The notes beneath the pieces are model-generated. The model had not been told where the DNA came from. It did no database searches and saw nothing but the letters and a program-made list of their open reading frames with translations. The translations under genes and the position numbers were made by a program. A DNA stretch of 64,000 nucleotides from Fibrella rubiginis (GTDB lineage: Bacteria; Bacteroidota; Bacteroidia; Cytophagales; Spirosomataceae): positions 558,001 through 622,000 of the forward strand of contig NZ_JAFMYV010000002.1 in NCBI RefSeq assembly GCF_017353185.1. Reading direction: 5' to 3'. How positions within the stretch are numbered: position 1 is the stretch's first letter; each line of letters begins with the position of its first letter. Shown piece after piece: positions 35,430 through 42,319 of the stretch.

Positions 35430-36317
35430 TTACAGGTTGAACTGGTACAGGAGGCCGAGCATGAATGATGTGCTTTGACCCATATTCAGGCCATCCGTAA
35501 CGTAGCTGGCACGGGCGTTGACTCCCACGTTATGCGGCTGGTATTTGCCATACCAACCCACGGTGGTCGCCTGCATATTGTTGGTCAGAAACGGCATGTC
35601 GTTGCGCCGGATGTTATCGCCCGACACACAGGCAAACCGCTCAGCAAACACTTCTGTCTGGAACGTACGCTTCAGGATGCCCAGCCGCACGGCCGCGTCC
35701 ATGGCGTTGGGCAAAGCAGCCTGATTGGTATTGTAGATCTTGCCGTCGAACTGGTAGGCATCCTGGTCGAGTTGCACTTTGCCACGCCAGGTATAGGTGC
35801 CGTGGGCAGTAACATAGAGGCCCGTTGGCGAGTGCTTATAATTGGCCAGCAACCGGCCCGACGCCGTTTTGGCCCCCATGCCAATCGACATCGGCAGGAA
35901 GCTGGGCACGTAGTCAGACACGGGAATGGAAGCCCCCACGATGGTGTGCAGCGAAAATCCTTTGTACCGGACGGCATTGATCTTTAACCAGCCCGACAGA
36001 TCCTGAAAGCCTTTCTGGCCCAGCAAATTGCCCGCGCTGGTGCTGGTGCTGATATAAGGCAGGCTGGCAATCAGGTTCACCCGGTCGCTCAGTCCGGCGG
36101 CCACCATCAGCGTGGCGCTTTGCGTAGTATGCCGGCCAATGTTATAGTTCTCACGTTTCAGTGTGTTCTCCCAATACCAGTTCCAGTCGCTTTTGCCCAG
36201 CATAAGGGCGGTGCAAATGGTCTTTTTGGGCATGTATATAGCATCCTGTGGCATCTGCGCCAATGCCGGACCGGCCAGCAAAAGGGCCAATGCAGCCAAT
36301 GAAAAGTGTTTTTTCAT
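35430..36317 (-). CDS. Outer-membrane beta-barrel protein (transporter-like), unknown
   Basis: This 295-residue protein has a signal peptide (MKKHFSLAALALLLAGPALA) followed by alternating amphipathic strands and a C-terminal aromatic residue pattern (SFMLGLLYQFNL) typical of outer-membrane barrels. The N-terminal part of the mature protein (MPKKTICTALMLGKSDWNWYWENTLKRENYNIG) and IASLPYISTSTSAGNL resemble the transporter-type barrel proteins common in Bacteroidota. The substrate is unknown. It follows the second barrel gene at 50 nt on the same strand with a hairpin between. Confidence 0.7.
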   Translation of the reverse strand: MKKHFSLAALALLLAGPALAQMPQDAIYMPKKTICTALMLGKSDWNWYWENTLKRENYNIGRHTTQSATLMVAAGLSDRVNLIASLPYISTSTSAGNLLGQKGFQDLSGWLKINAVRYKGFSLHTIVGASIPVSDYVPSFLPMSIGMGAKTASGRLLANYKHSPTGLYVTAHGTYTWRGKVQLDQDAYQFDGKIYNTNQAALPNAMDAAVRLGILKRTFQTEVFAERFACVSGDNIRRNDMPFLTNNMQATTVGWYGKYQPHNVGVNARASYVTDGLNMGQSTSFMLGLLYQFNL

Positions 36318-36330
36318 GATAGGTGGTGCA

Positions 36331-36360
36331 GCAACCGGGCGCTTATGAGTGCCCGGTTGC
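36331..36360 (-). terminator. Short hairpin between two barrel genes
   Basis: A perfect 10-bp GC-rich stem (GCAACCGGGC and its complement) with a 10-nt loop lies in the 50-bp gap after the stop of the upstream - strand gene. There is no U-run, so it may attenuate rather than terminate. Confidence 0.5.
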
Positions 36361-36367
36361 CGACAAG

Positions 36368-37489
36368 TTAAAACCAGCGGGAAACGTTAAACGAAATGAG
36401 GTAATCGGCAAAAGCAGCGTCGCCCTGTTTGATGCCCAGCGGGTCCAGCCGGTCGGCGTAGCTTTTGGTCCGGTTGCGGTATACGGCCACTGGCACAGTA
36501 AGCGCAGCAGAATAGTTGCCCTTCATGTAAGCCAGCCCTGGTTCAACCGAAACGATGTAGCCGGGGCGACGGAAACCGGTGCTGCTGCCAATGGCGTCGA
36601 TAGCGGGAACGCCCTCTACCCGACCGCCCAGCATGACGGCCAAACCGGGAATAAACCGGACCGACTGACTCACGCCCAGCCGCGCCGCAAACTGATCGGC
36701 CACAGAAAACGTGCCCGTTACGAGGTCAATCGAGGTGGCCTCCGGACTGCGTACTACGCCGTTGGTGGCGGCGGGGTTAAACAGGTAAAACCCGTTGGCA
36801 TAGGCTGTCAGGCTTTTGCTCAACTGCCAGTAACCCTGCGCTTCCAGGCTGAAACCTACCCGTCCGTCGCCCAACTGAATCGACTGATCCACGGGCTTGT
36901 TGATGGTATAGTCGGCGCCTTCTTTGGTGCGGCGGTGGAAATTATCGGTGGCGGCGTAATTGCCCGTGGGCAGCTTCACACCCAGGCCCAGGGCCACGTT
37001 GGCTTTGGGCAGCTTATATGGATTCACGAGCCAGTAGTTGCCCGAAATCCGTAGATCGCCAATGCCCTGCGACTTGGTATGAAACCGCAGTTGGTCGGGG
37101 TTAGCAGCTACCGCATTGCCGTAGTGTTCGTAGAGCGACGACCGGTCGTTATTCTGGATCGGCAGGTTGACCGACACCGACCACCGCAGCGACGGCATGT
37201 AGGTGATGCCCAAATCGAGGGCGTGAGAGGTGTTGATGACCTGTGTGCCCTGTTCCACGCGTTGCTTCTGCTCTACGTCGCCCACAAAATGTTTGTACGA
37301 ATTAAAGAAGCGATACCCCGCCGATACCTGCCAGTGGCCGGTGCGTTGCTTGAAAAAATCGGCCGACGAACCCGTGGGCGCGGCGCAACTCATGTGACGA
37401 ACAGCTACGCACCCCTGTGCATGGATCAGTTGGGTAGGCAGCGATAAGCATAAGGCCAGCAGCCCTACGCGACATAAAGATGTATTCAC
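36368..37489 (-). CDS. Outer-membrane beta-barrel protein, unknown
   Basis: This protein has about 373 residues if it starts at the GTG at 37489, which gives a good signal peptide (MNTSLCRVGLLALCLSLPTQLIHAQ). An in-frame ATG at 37582 would add 31 residues, including a His-rich stretch before the signal, and is less likely; the start is therefore uncertain. The mature part opens with two cysteines (GCVAVRHMSCAAP) and then barrel strands (WQVSAGYRFFNSYKHFVGD, ALDLGITYMPSLRWSVSVNLPIQNNDR), ending DYLISFNVSRWF. This looks like the transporter-type barrels of the phylum. It shares context and perhaps fold with the next gene downstream. Confidence 0.7.
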   Translation of the reverse strand: MNTSLCRVGLLALCLSLPTQLIHAQGCVAVRHMSCAAPTGSSADFFKQRTGHWQVSAGYRFFNSYKHFVGDVEQKQRVEQGTQVINTSHALDLGITYMPSLRWSVSVNLPIQNNDRSSLYEHYGNAVAANPDQLRFHTKSQGIGDLRISGNYWLVNPYKLPKANVALGLGVKLPTGNYAATDNFHRRTKEGADYTINKPVDQSIQLGDGRVGFSLEAQGYWQLSKSLTAYANGFYLFNPAATNGVVRSPEATSIDLVTGTFSVADQFAARLGVSQSVRFIPGLAVMLGGRVEGVPAIDAIGSSTGFRRPGYIVSVEPGLAYMKGNYSAALTVPVAVYRNRTKSYADRLDPLGIKQGDAAFADYLISFNVSRWF

Positions 37490-37721
37490 GGTGAAATGAT
37501 GTCGGGAATGATGAACGAATGATTTCCTTGCCTTAGCCAGCAACAGGGTGCCCCATTTCGGGCCATGTGTGGGCATCGGCATTGGCCGGAGCGATTACCG
37601 TGGTGCAGTGGGTGAACGTAAGCGCAGGTACACCTCACCAGTAGGAGTAGTGTACGTGAACGAATACGCATGACCCCTGACGATCAGCGCAATGACATTC
37701 CGGCAAGAAGAAAACAGGCGT

Positions 37722-38267
37722 TCAGCCCCGTGGAGGGGGCGACATCACCGCGAGGGCGCGGGTGAGTACATGGGTGGGCGCGTCGGCAATGCGAACGTCG
37801 GCGAGCCAGGTTAGGAAATGAGGCGTAATGGTAATACGGTCGGTAAGCTGATATTCTTTCAGCAGCAGTTTTAGAAAAGCCCCTGCTTTCTTCTGGGTAT
37901 CGTTTTGGGCATGCGTGCCGATAGTCTGCTTCACGAATGAGAGCAGGTCCTGCTGCCAAAAACTAGCGCTCTTGTCCTGCAACCCGGCAATGTGCAGCGT
38001 GTCGCCCCGAAGTTCAACGCTGACGACGTCATAAAATTTGCCGTGGTAGGCAAACCCGTCTTCGCTTGTTTGCTGCGCTAGTTCCTGCGCCTGCTGATTG
38101 CCCAGCACCACCTGAAACTCGACCATACTATCGACCGACGAGTACACCGTCAGGCTTTCAGTGAGATCGTGCCGCTCCTGCCACCACACCCCTACAGACA
38201 CCCACACCGTTGCCAGCGTATGGTAGACCAGAAGGGCCAGAAAGGTGAGACTAAGCAGGCGTTTCAT
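37722..38267 (-). CDS. Exported protein of unknown function
   Basis: This 181-residue protein has an N-terminal signal or anchor helix (LLSLTFLALLVYHTLATVWVSVGVWW). The remainder is soluble, with FAYHGKFYDVVSVELRGDTLHIAGLQ and a C-terminal helix ending in Pro-Pro-Pro-Arg-Gly. I do not recognise a family; HGKFYDVV resembles small proteins found next to metal-transport genes in this phylum, which is weak. The 232 bp between its stop and the preceding barrel gene hold no clear gene. Confidence 0.6.
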   Translation of the reverse strand: MKRLLSLTFLALLVYHTLATVWVSVGVWWQERHDLTESLTVYSSVDSMVEFQVVLGNQQAQELAQQTSEDGFAYHGKFYDVVSVELRGDTLHIAGLQDKSASFWQQDLLSFVKQTIGTHAQNDTQKKAGAFLKLLLKEYQLTDRITITPHFLTWLADVRIADAPTHVLTRALAVMSPPPRG

Positions 38268-38364
38268 TTAATTGTAAAAATGAGCAGAACAAATATAGCA
38301 TAATCCAGTTAACTGCTCGACATTAAATATAGAGCAATTAGCAGGCCAGGGCTACAGTATCTAC

Positions 38365-39144
38365 TTAGAAAGGCGGCGTTAGCAACCAGTCGGCGATGCC
38401 GGTAAGGCTGAAATTGGTCGCCCATTGCACCTGTACCAAATGCAGATGTCGGTGGTCTTGAGCGGGGTTGCGCACCAGATCCTGATACTGGTATCCCAGC
38501 TCGACTTTTCCCCATTTGCCCGTGTTGTAGCCAATACCGCCATACACCCAATCTTCGCCGTAAAACACATTTTTAGCGCTGACAGGGCCGTTTTTGGCAC
38601 CCGAAAAACACAGGAAGGCCTCATTGGAAACCGCCGCATAGAAGCCGGTTTTACTTTTCTTCGCATCAAATAGCGGCAGGGTGACACCCACATAATAGCG
38701 GGCTAATTGCGCCAGCGACCACTTTTGCGTCGATTCCCGAAACGGATATCGTTCTTCGTATCGCAGACGGTGGTTCAGCTTCAGCGTCGTTTGGCTAATG
38801 CCATGGGTCAGCATCGTTTGCGCCCAGACCCGATTTTCACTCACGCGGATGCCAAACAGGTTATGCGACACGTAGGCATAGCCAAGTCCTACCTGTACAT
38901 GCGGTGATACAGTATACAGCAGGCTTGGTTGTGCATAAACCTGCAGATTTGTAGCCGGGTAACGCTGATTGTCAATCGTTTGCGCTAGCGCGTCGATTGT
39001 CGACGAGAGAAAGAGCTGGTAGTTGAGCCGCTTTGAAATCGGCCCGGTTTGGCTGTATTGTGGATACTGGCCAAAGAAATTAAGTGTTTGTGCGTTGCTC
39101 AATAAAGGCAGGCATAACAACAGGATTAATAGTCGTTTATACAT
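38365..39144 (-). CDS. DUF2490-like outer-membrane protein
   Basis: This protein has 259 residues from the ATG at 39144 (MYKRLLILLLCLPLLSNAQ, a clear signal peptide). The frame is open further left, but that extension is sequence of hairpin element I and not coding. The pattern QYSQTGPISKRLNYQLFLSSTID, LKLNHRLRYEERYPF and AAVSNEAFLCF with VYGGIGYN matches DUF2490-type barrel proteins, where short basic strands precede aromatic turns. The role is unknown. Confidence 0.72.
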   Translation of the reverse strand: MYKRLLILLLCLPLLSNAQTLNFFGQYPQYSQTGPISKRLNYQLFLSSTIDALAQTIDNQRYPATNLQVYAQPSLLYTVSPHVQVGLGYAYVSHNLFGIRVSENRVWAQTMLTHGISQTTLKLNHRLRYEERYPFRESTQKWSLAQLARYYVGVTLPLFDAKKSKTGFYAAVSNEAFLCFSGAKNGPVSAKNVFYGEDWVYGGIGYNTGKWGKVELGYQYQDLVRNPAQDHRHLHLVQVQWATNFSLTGIADWLLTPPF

Positions 39145-39211
39145 GGGTAATACCGGCAACAGGAAGCCAGCAAATTGACCCAAAACAAGAATGGTGCCAT
39201 AGGAAAGTGGC

Positions 39212-39338
39212 AGTGGGCCTGCGTGTATACCCCCCGCCCTAAAGGGTGCCTTGCTTGCGCAGGAGCAGCAATGCCGAAGGAATATGCTGGCGCAAGCAAG
39301 GCACCCTTTAGGGCGGGGGGTATACACGCAGGCCCACT
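39212..39338. repeat. Long hairpin element I
   Basis: The arms are perfect 49-nt complements (39212-39260 with 39290-39338) around a 29-nt loop whose ends can pair further (CAGCA with TGCTG). The arm is GC-rich and not visibly made of 7-bp units, but the inner end CTTGCGC resembles the heads of the other elements. It ends 3 nt before the porX stop. Confidence 0.9.
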
Positions 39339-39341
39339 CCC

Positions 39342-40919
39342 TTATTTCTTCGGCGTCAGGTACGCGAAGGGGATGATGATCTCTTCCAGCGACACGCCGC
39401 CGTGCTGGAAGGTGTCGCGGTAGTAGTTGACGTAGTAATTATAGTTGTTGGGGTAGGCGAAGAAGTAATACTCTGTCGTGAACACGTAGGCAGTCGAGAC
39501 GTTGGGCTTTGGCAGGAAGAACCGCTCGGGTTTACGGGCCACAAACAAGTGCGCATCGTCGAAGCCGAGGTTCTTGCCCTGCTTGTAGCGGAGGTTCGTG
39601 TTCGTTTCGCGGTAGCCCACAATCTTGGCCGGTTTCTGCACCCGAATCATGCCGTGGTCGGTGGTGATAATCAGGCGGCCACCCTTATCAGCGATCTTTT
39701 TGATCAGTTCAAAAAGCGGCGAGTGTAGGAACCACGAGCGGGTCAGGCTCCGGTAGCCCGACTCGTCGGGGGCCAGTTCCTTAATCATCGCCATGTCGGT
39801 GCGGGCGTGACTGAGCATATCCACGAAGTTATACACCACCACGTTCAACTGATTCTGCATCAGGTTGTTCACGTTGTCGACCAGTGCTTTGCCCTGGTTT
39901 ACGTTCAGAATTTTGTGGTACGACGACTTGATGTTCAATCGCGCCCGGTCGAGTTGGCGCTTCAGAAATTCATCTTCGTGGTTATTCAGGCCGGCTTCTT
40001 CATTGTCATCATTCACCCAGATGTCGGGGTGCTGCTTCTCCATCTCGCTCGGCATAAGTCCCGAAAAGATCGAGTTGCGGGCGAAGCTGGTGGTTGTGGG
40101 CAGAATCGAATAATACGATGACTCTTCTTCGACGGTATAAAAGTCCGTGATCAGTGGCTCGATCACTTTCCACTGGTCATAGCGGAGATTATCAACCAGG
40201 ATAAAAAACAACGGGGCCGAAGGAGGTCCGGTCTCGGTGGTATTCAGCAGCGGGAACACTTTCTTACGCATCAACTGATTCGACATCAGGGGTTTATCAC
40301 CCTTGGGGTCGTTGAGCCAGTCTTCGTAATTCTCCATGATGAACTTGCAGAAGTTGGCGTTGGCCTCACTTTTCTGCATGTTCAACACCTCCGACATGCT
40401 GTTATCCTGCGCGCTGTCCAGTTCCAACTCCCAGTAAATGAGCTTTTTATACACGTCGGCCCATTCATTGAAATCCATACGGTCGTTAAACTGCATGGCC
40501 AGGTTCCGGAAGTCCTGCTGGTAGCCGATGTTGGTACGCTCGGTCACCAGTCGTTTGTTGTCGAGGTTTTTTTTCAGCGACAACAGCAACTGATTTGGAT
40601 TGATGGGTTTGATGAGGTAATCGGCAATTTTACCACCAATAGCCTCTTCCATGATATGCTCTTCCTCGCTCTTGGTCACCATCACCACGGGCAGGTTGGG
40701 CCGCATCTGCTTAATCTGCGAGAGCGTTTCGAGGCCGGTCATACCGGGCATCATCTCGTCGAGGAGGACCAGATCATATTTTTCCTGCTCTACTTTTTCC
40801 AACGCATCGGCACCGGAGTTGACAGGGGTAACGTCGTAGCCTTTGTTCTTCAGAAACAGCAGGTGGGGCTTCAACAGGTCGATCTCATCGTCGGCCCAGA
40901 GTATGGTGTAGTTCTGCAT
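39342..40919 (-). CDS. porX: PorX-type response regulator with PglZ domain
   Basis: This protein has 525 residues from the ATG at 40919. Residues 4-118 are a receiver domain (ILWADDEIDLLKPHL, phosphoacceptor Asp 54 in LVLLDEMMPG, Lys in YLIKPINP). The rest is an alkaline-phosphatase-superfamily PglZ domain (FFILVDNLRYDQWKVIEPLI, NFVDMLSHARTDM, ITTDHGMIRV). In Porphyromonas PorX, partner of kinase PorY, controls type IX secretion genes and has nucleotide phosphodiesterase activity. The PorY partner and the T9SS structural genes are not in this window. The gene is flanked on both sides by hairpin elements. Confidence 0.95.
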   Translation of the reverse strand: MQNYTILWADDEIDLLKPHLLFLKNKGYDVTPVNSGADALEKVEQEKYDLVLLDEMMPGMTGLETLSQIKQMRPNLPVVMVTKSEEEHIMEEAIGGKIADYLIKPINPNQLLLSLKKNLDNKRLVTERTNIGYQQDFRNLAMQFNDRMDFNEWADVYKKLIYWELELDSAQDNSMSEVLNMQKSEANANFCKFIMENYEDWLNDPKGDKPLMSNQLMRKKVFPLLNTTETGPPSAPLFFILVDNLRYDQWKVIEPLITDFYTVEEESSYYSILPTTTSFARNSIFSGLMPSEMEKQHPDIWVNDDNEEAGLNNHEDEFLKRQLDRARLNIKSSYHKILNVNQGKALVDNVNNLMQNQLNVVVYNFVDMLSHARTDMAMIKELAPDESGYRSLTRSWFLHSPLFELIKKIADKGGRLIITTDHGMIRVQKPAKIVGYRETNTNLRYKQGKNLGFDDAHLFVARKPERFFLPKPNVSTAYVFTTEYYFFAYPNNYNYYVNYYRDTFQHGGVSLEEIIIPFAYLTPKK

Positions 40920-40941
40920 AAAATGGTCGTAGTCTGTAAGC

Positions 40942-41045
40942 CGATAGTCAATTGTCGTTGCGGTCCGATGCCTCGACATAGCAAGACTCGGTGCACAAAC
41001 TTTCTTCGCATCAGCCGACTATCGACTGACGACTATTGACTATCG
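40942..41045. repeat. Degenerate heptad element J upstream of porX
   Basis: The right part, read on the - strand, is a run of 7-bp units (TAGTCAA, TAGTCGT, CAGTCGA, TAGTCGG) ending in CTGATGC, a one-base variant of the head. The left arm is degenerate: only 40942-40958 pairs well with 41029-41045 (17 nt, one mismatch). It lies between the porX start and the gluQ stop and, unlike the others, is not adjacent to a stop codon. Confidence 0.5.
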
Positions 41046-41093
41046 ACTCTCTTTTAACCTCCAACGACCCCTTCTGTTTATCTGGTTCGTGTC

Positions 41094-41963
41094 TTAAGGT
41101 TTATTAACAGTGCCTATGGTCCTAAAAAATACGTCCCAATCGATTGAACAGGTCAGCAGTTGAGGCAGCGTAACAGATGTTTCGCAAGGCAATTGGAGCA
41201 GCTCAGCTACGGCTTCGAAGATGCGACTGGGGTTTTCACCGGCCTCCCGCATTGCCCGCACCGATGTTGGCCCATTGTGCCCATGACCAGCTGATTTGCT
41301 CATTTTCTGTCCAGACTGGTCCAGCAGCAACGGGTGGTGCCAGATGGCTGTATCCAGAAAATCGGTCCAGCCCAACGCCTTGGCTAACTGCGCCTGTCGG
41401 GTGGTGGATTCAGCCAAATCCTGCCCCCGGATGATGTGCGTGACACCATGTAGCTGATCGTCGGTAAGGGAAGCGATCTGGTAGGCAGGCAACCCATCTC
41501 GCCGACGAACCACAAAATCTGCCGACCCGTTACCCGGTGCCCGAAACCGCCAGGCGATGTCTTCTTCATGGAATAAGTCGCCCGTTCGATCCAGTGACTG
41601 CCAGTTATCTGTAGCGTCCAGTTCCTGCCATTGGTGTCGGGATAATGAGCAGGTATACAAGGCGTTAACTTCGCGCAGCTTCTCCAGCGTTTCTGCATAC
41701 CGATCCAGCCGGTGCCACTGCGACCACTGTTTATCCAGATCGTCGGGATCAGCCGGGCCGAGGTCATAATCGAGACCGAGCCAATGAATTGTTTCGAAAA
41801 TATCGACCACATAATCGGGGCGTTTGCGCGTGGCATCGAGGTCGTCAATGCGCAGCAGCAACCGTCCGCCCAGTTGCCTGGCGGCCAGCCAGGTCAGCAC
41901 AAAATTCACGGCATTGCCGATGTGCAAAAACCCCGAAGGCGTTGGTGCCAGACGGAACAGCAT
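41094..41963 (-). CDS. gluQ: Glutamyl-Q tRNA(Asp) synthetase-like protein
   Basis: This 289-residue protein is a truncated paralogue of glutamyl-tRNA synthetase lacking the anticodon-binding half. The HIGH-like motif is APTPSGFLHIGN (residues 6-17) and the KMSKS motif is intact as QKMSKSAG. RIDDLDATRKR replaces the usual RIEDTDxxR. Standard GluQ glutamylates queuosine in tRNA(Asp). The zinc-binding Cys residues of E. coli GluQ are reduced here (only YTCSLSRHQW), a common variant. It is followed at 4 nt upstream by the short gene at 41967, so the two are coupled. Confidence 0.88.
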   Translation of the reverse strand: MLFRLAPTPSGFLHIGNAVNFVLTWLAARQLGGRLLLRIDDLDATRKRPDYVVDIFETIHWLGLDYDLGPADPDDLDKQWSQWHRLDRYAETLEKLREVNALYTCSLSRHQWQELDATDNWQSLDRTGDLFHEEDIAWRFRAPGNGSADFVVRRRDGLPAYQIASLTDDQLHGVTHIIRGQDLAESTTRQAQLAKALGWTDFLDTAIWHHPLLLDQSGQKMSKSAGHGHNGPTSVRAMREAGENPSRIFEAVAELLQLPCETSVTLPQLLTCSIDWDVFFRTIGTVNKP

Positions 41964-41966
41964 AGA

Positions 41967-42302
41967 TCAAACTTCTTCTATCACCGACGCCCCCGCTGAG
42001 CCATCGCCTGACGTCCACTGCCAGGTTTCGTGCAACCGGATTTTACCGGTGGGCAATGTTTCCGGCACCGACCGACAAGTACCTGTTCGGGTTTCGCCAT
42101 CCGTGTTGACGTGCTGATACTGAAAAGTGAGTACGCCTGCATCATCCACCGTCCCGGCCAATGAACCGTCTACAATTACCCCACCACAGTACGAGCCAAT
42201 TAGCCGATCCCCATCCTGGTGATAGCGAAAAAACGTAGCGGATGAGGTTTCGCCATTGTCTGTATTGGAAACGATGCGAAACAGTTTACCGTCGTAGTCC
42301 AT
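41967..42302 (-). CDS. Short protein of the family misnamed N-acetylglutamate synthase
   Basis: This 111-residue protein starts MDYDGKLFRIVSNTDNGETSS and contains RLIGSYCGGVIVDGSLAG, FQYQHVNTDGETRTG and ETWQWTSGDGSAGASVIEE. This family of small beta-rich proteins is widespread and often labelled N-acetylglutamate synthase without evidence. The activity is unknown to me. Its stop is 4 nt from the gluQ start, and it begins 18 nt after the stop of the YfhO gene on the same strand, so it is part of a tight run. Confidence 0.8.
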   Translation of the reverse strand: MDYDGKLFRIVSNTDNGETSSATFFRYHQDGDRLIGSYCGGVIVDGSLAGTVDDAGVLTFQYQHVNTDGETRTGTCRSVPETLPTGKIRLHETWQWTSGDGSAGASVIEEV

Positions 42303-42319
42303 TAGCTGATTCTCGCGCC

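Noticed and set aside
39145..39327. N-terminal extension of the DUF2490-like gene
   Set aside because: The extra codons are hairpin element I read as protein; the signal peptide begins at 39144.
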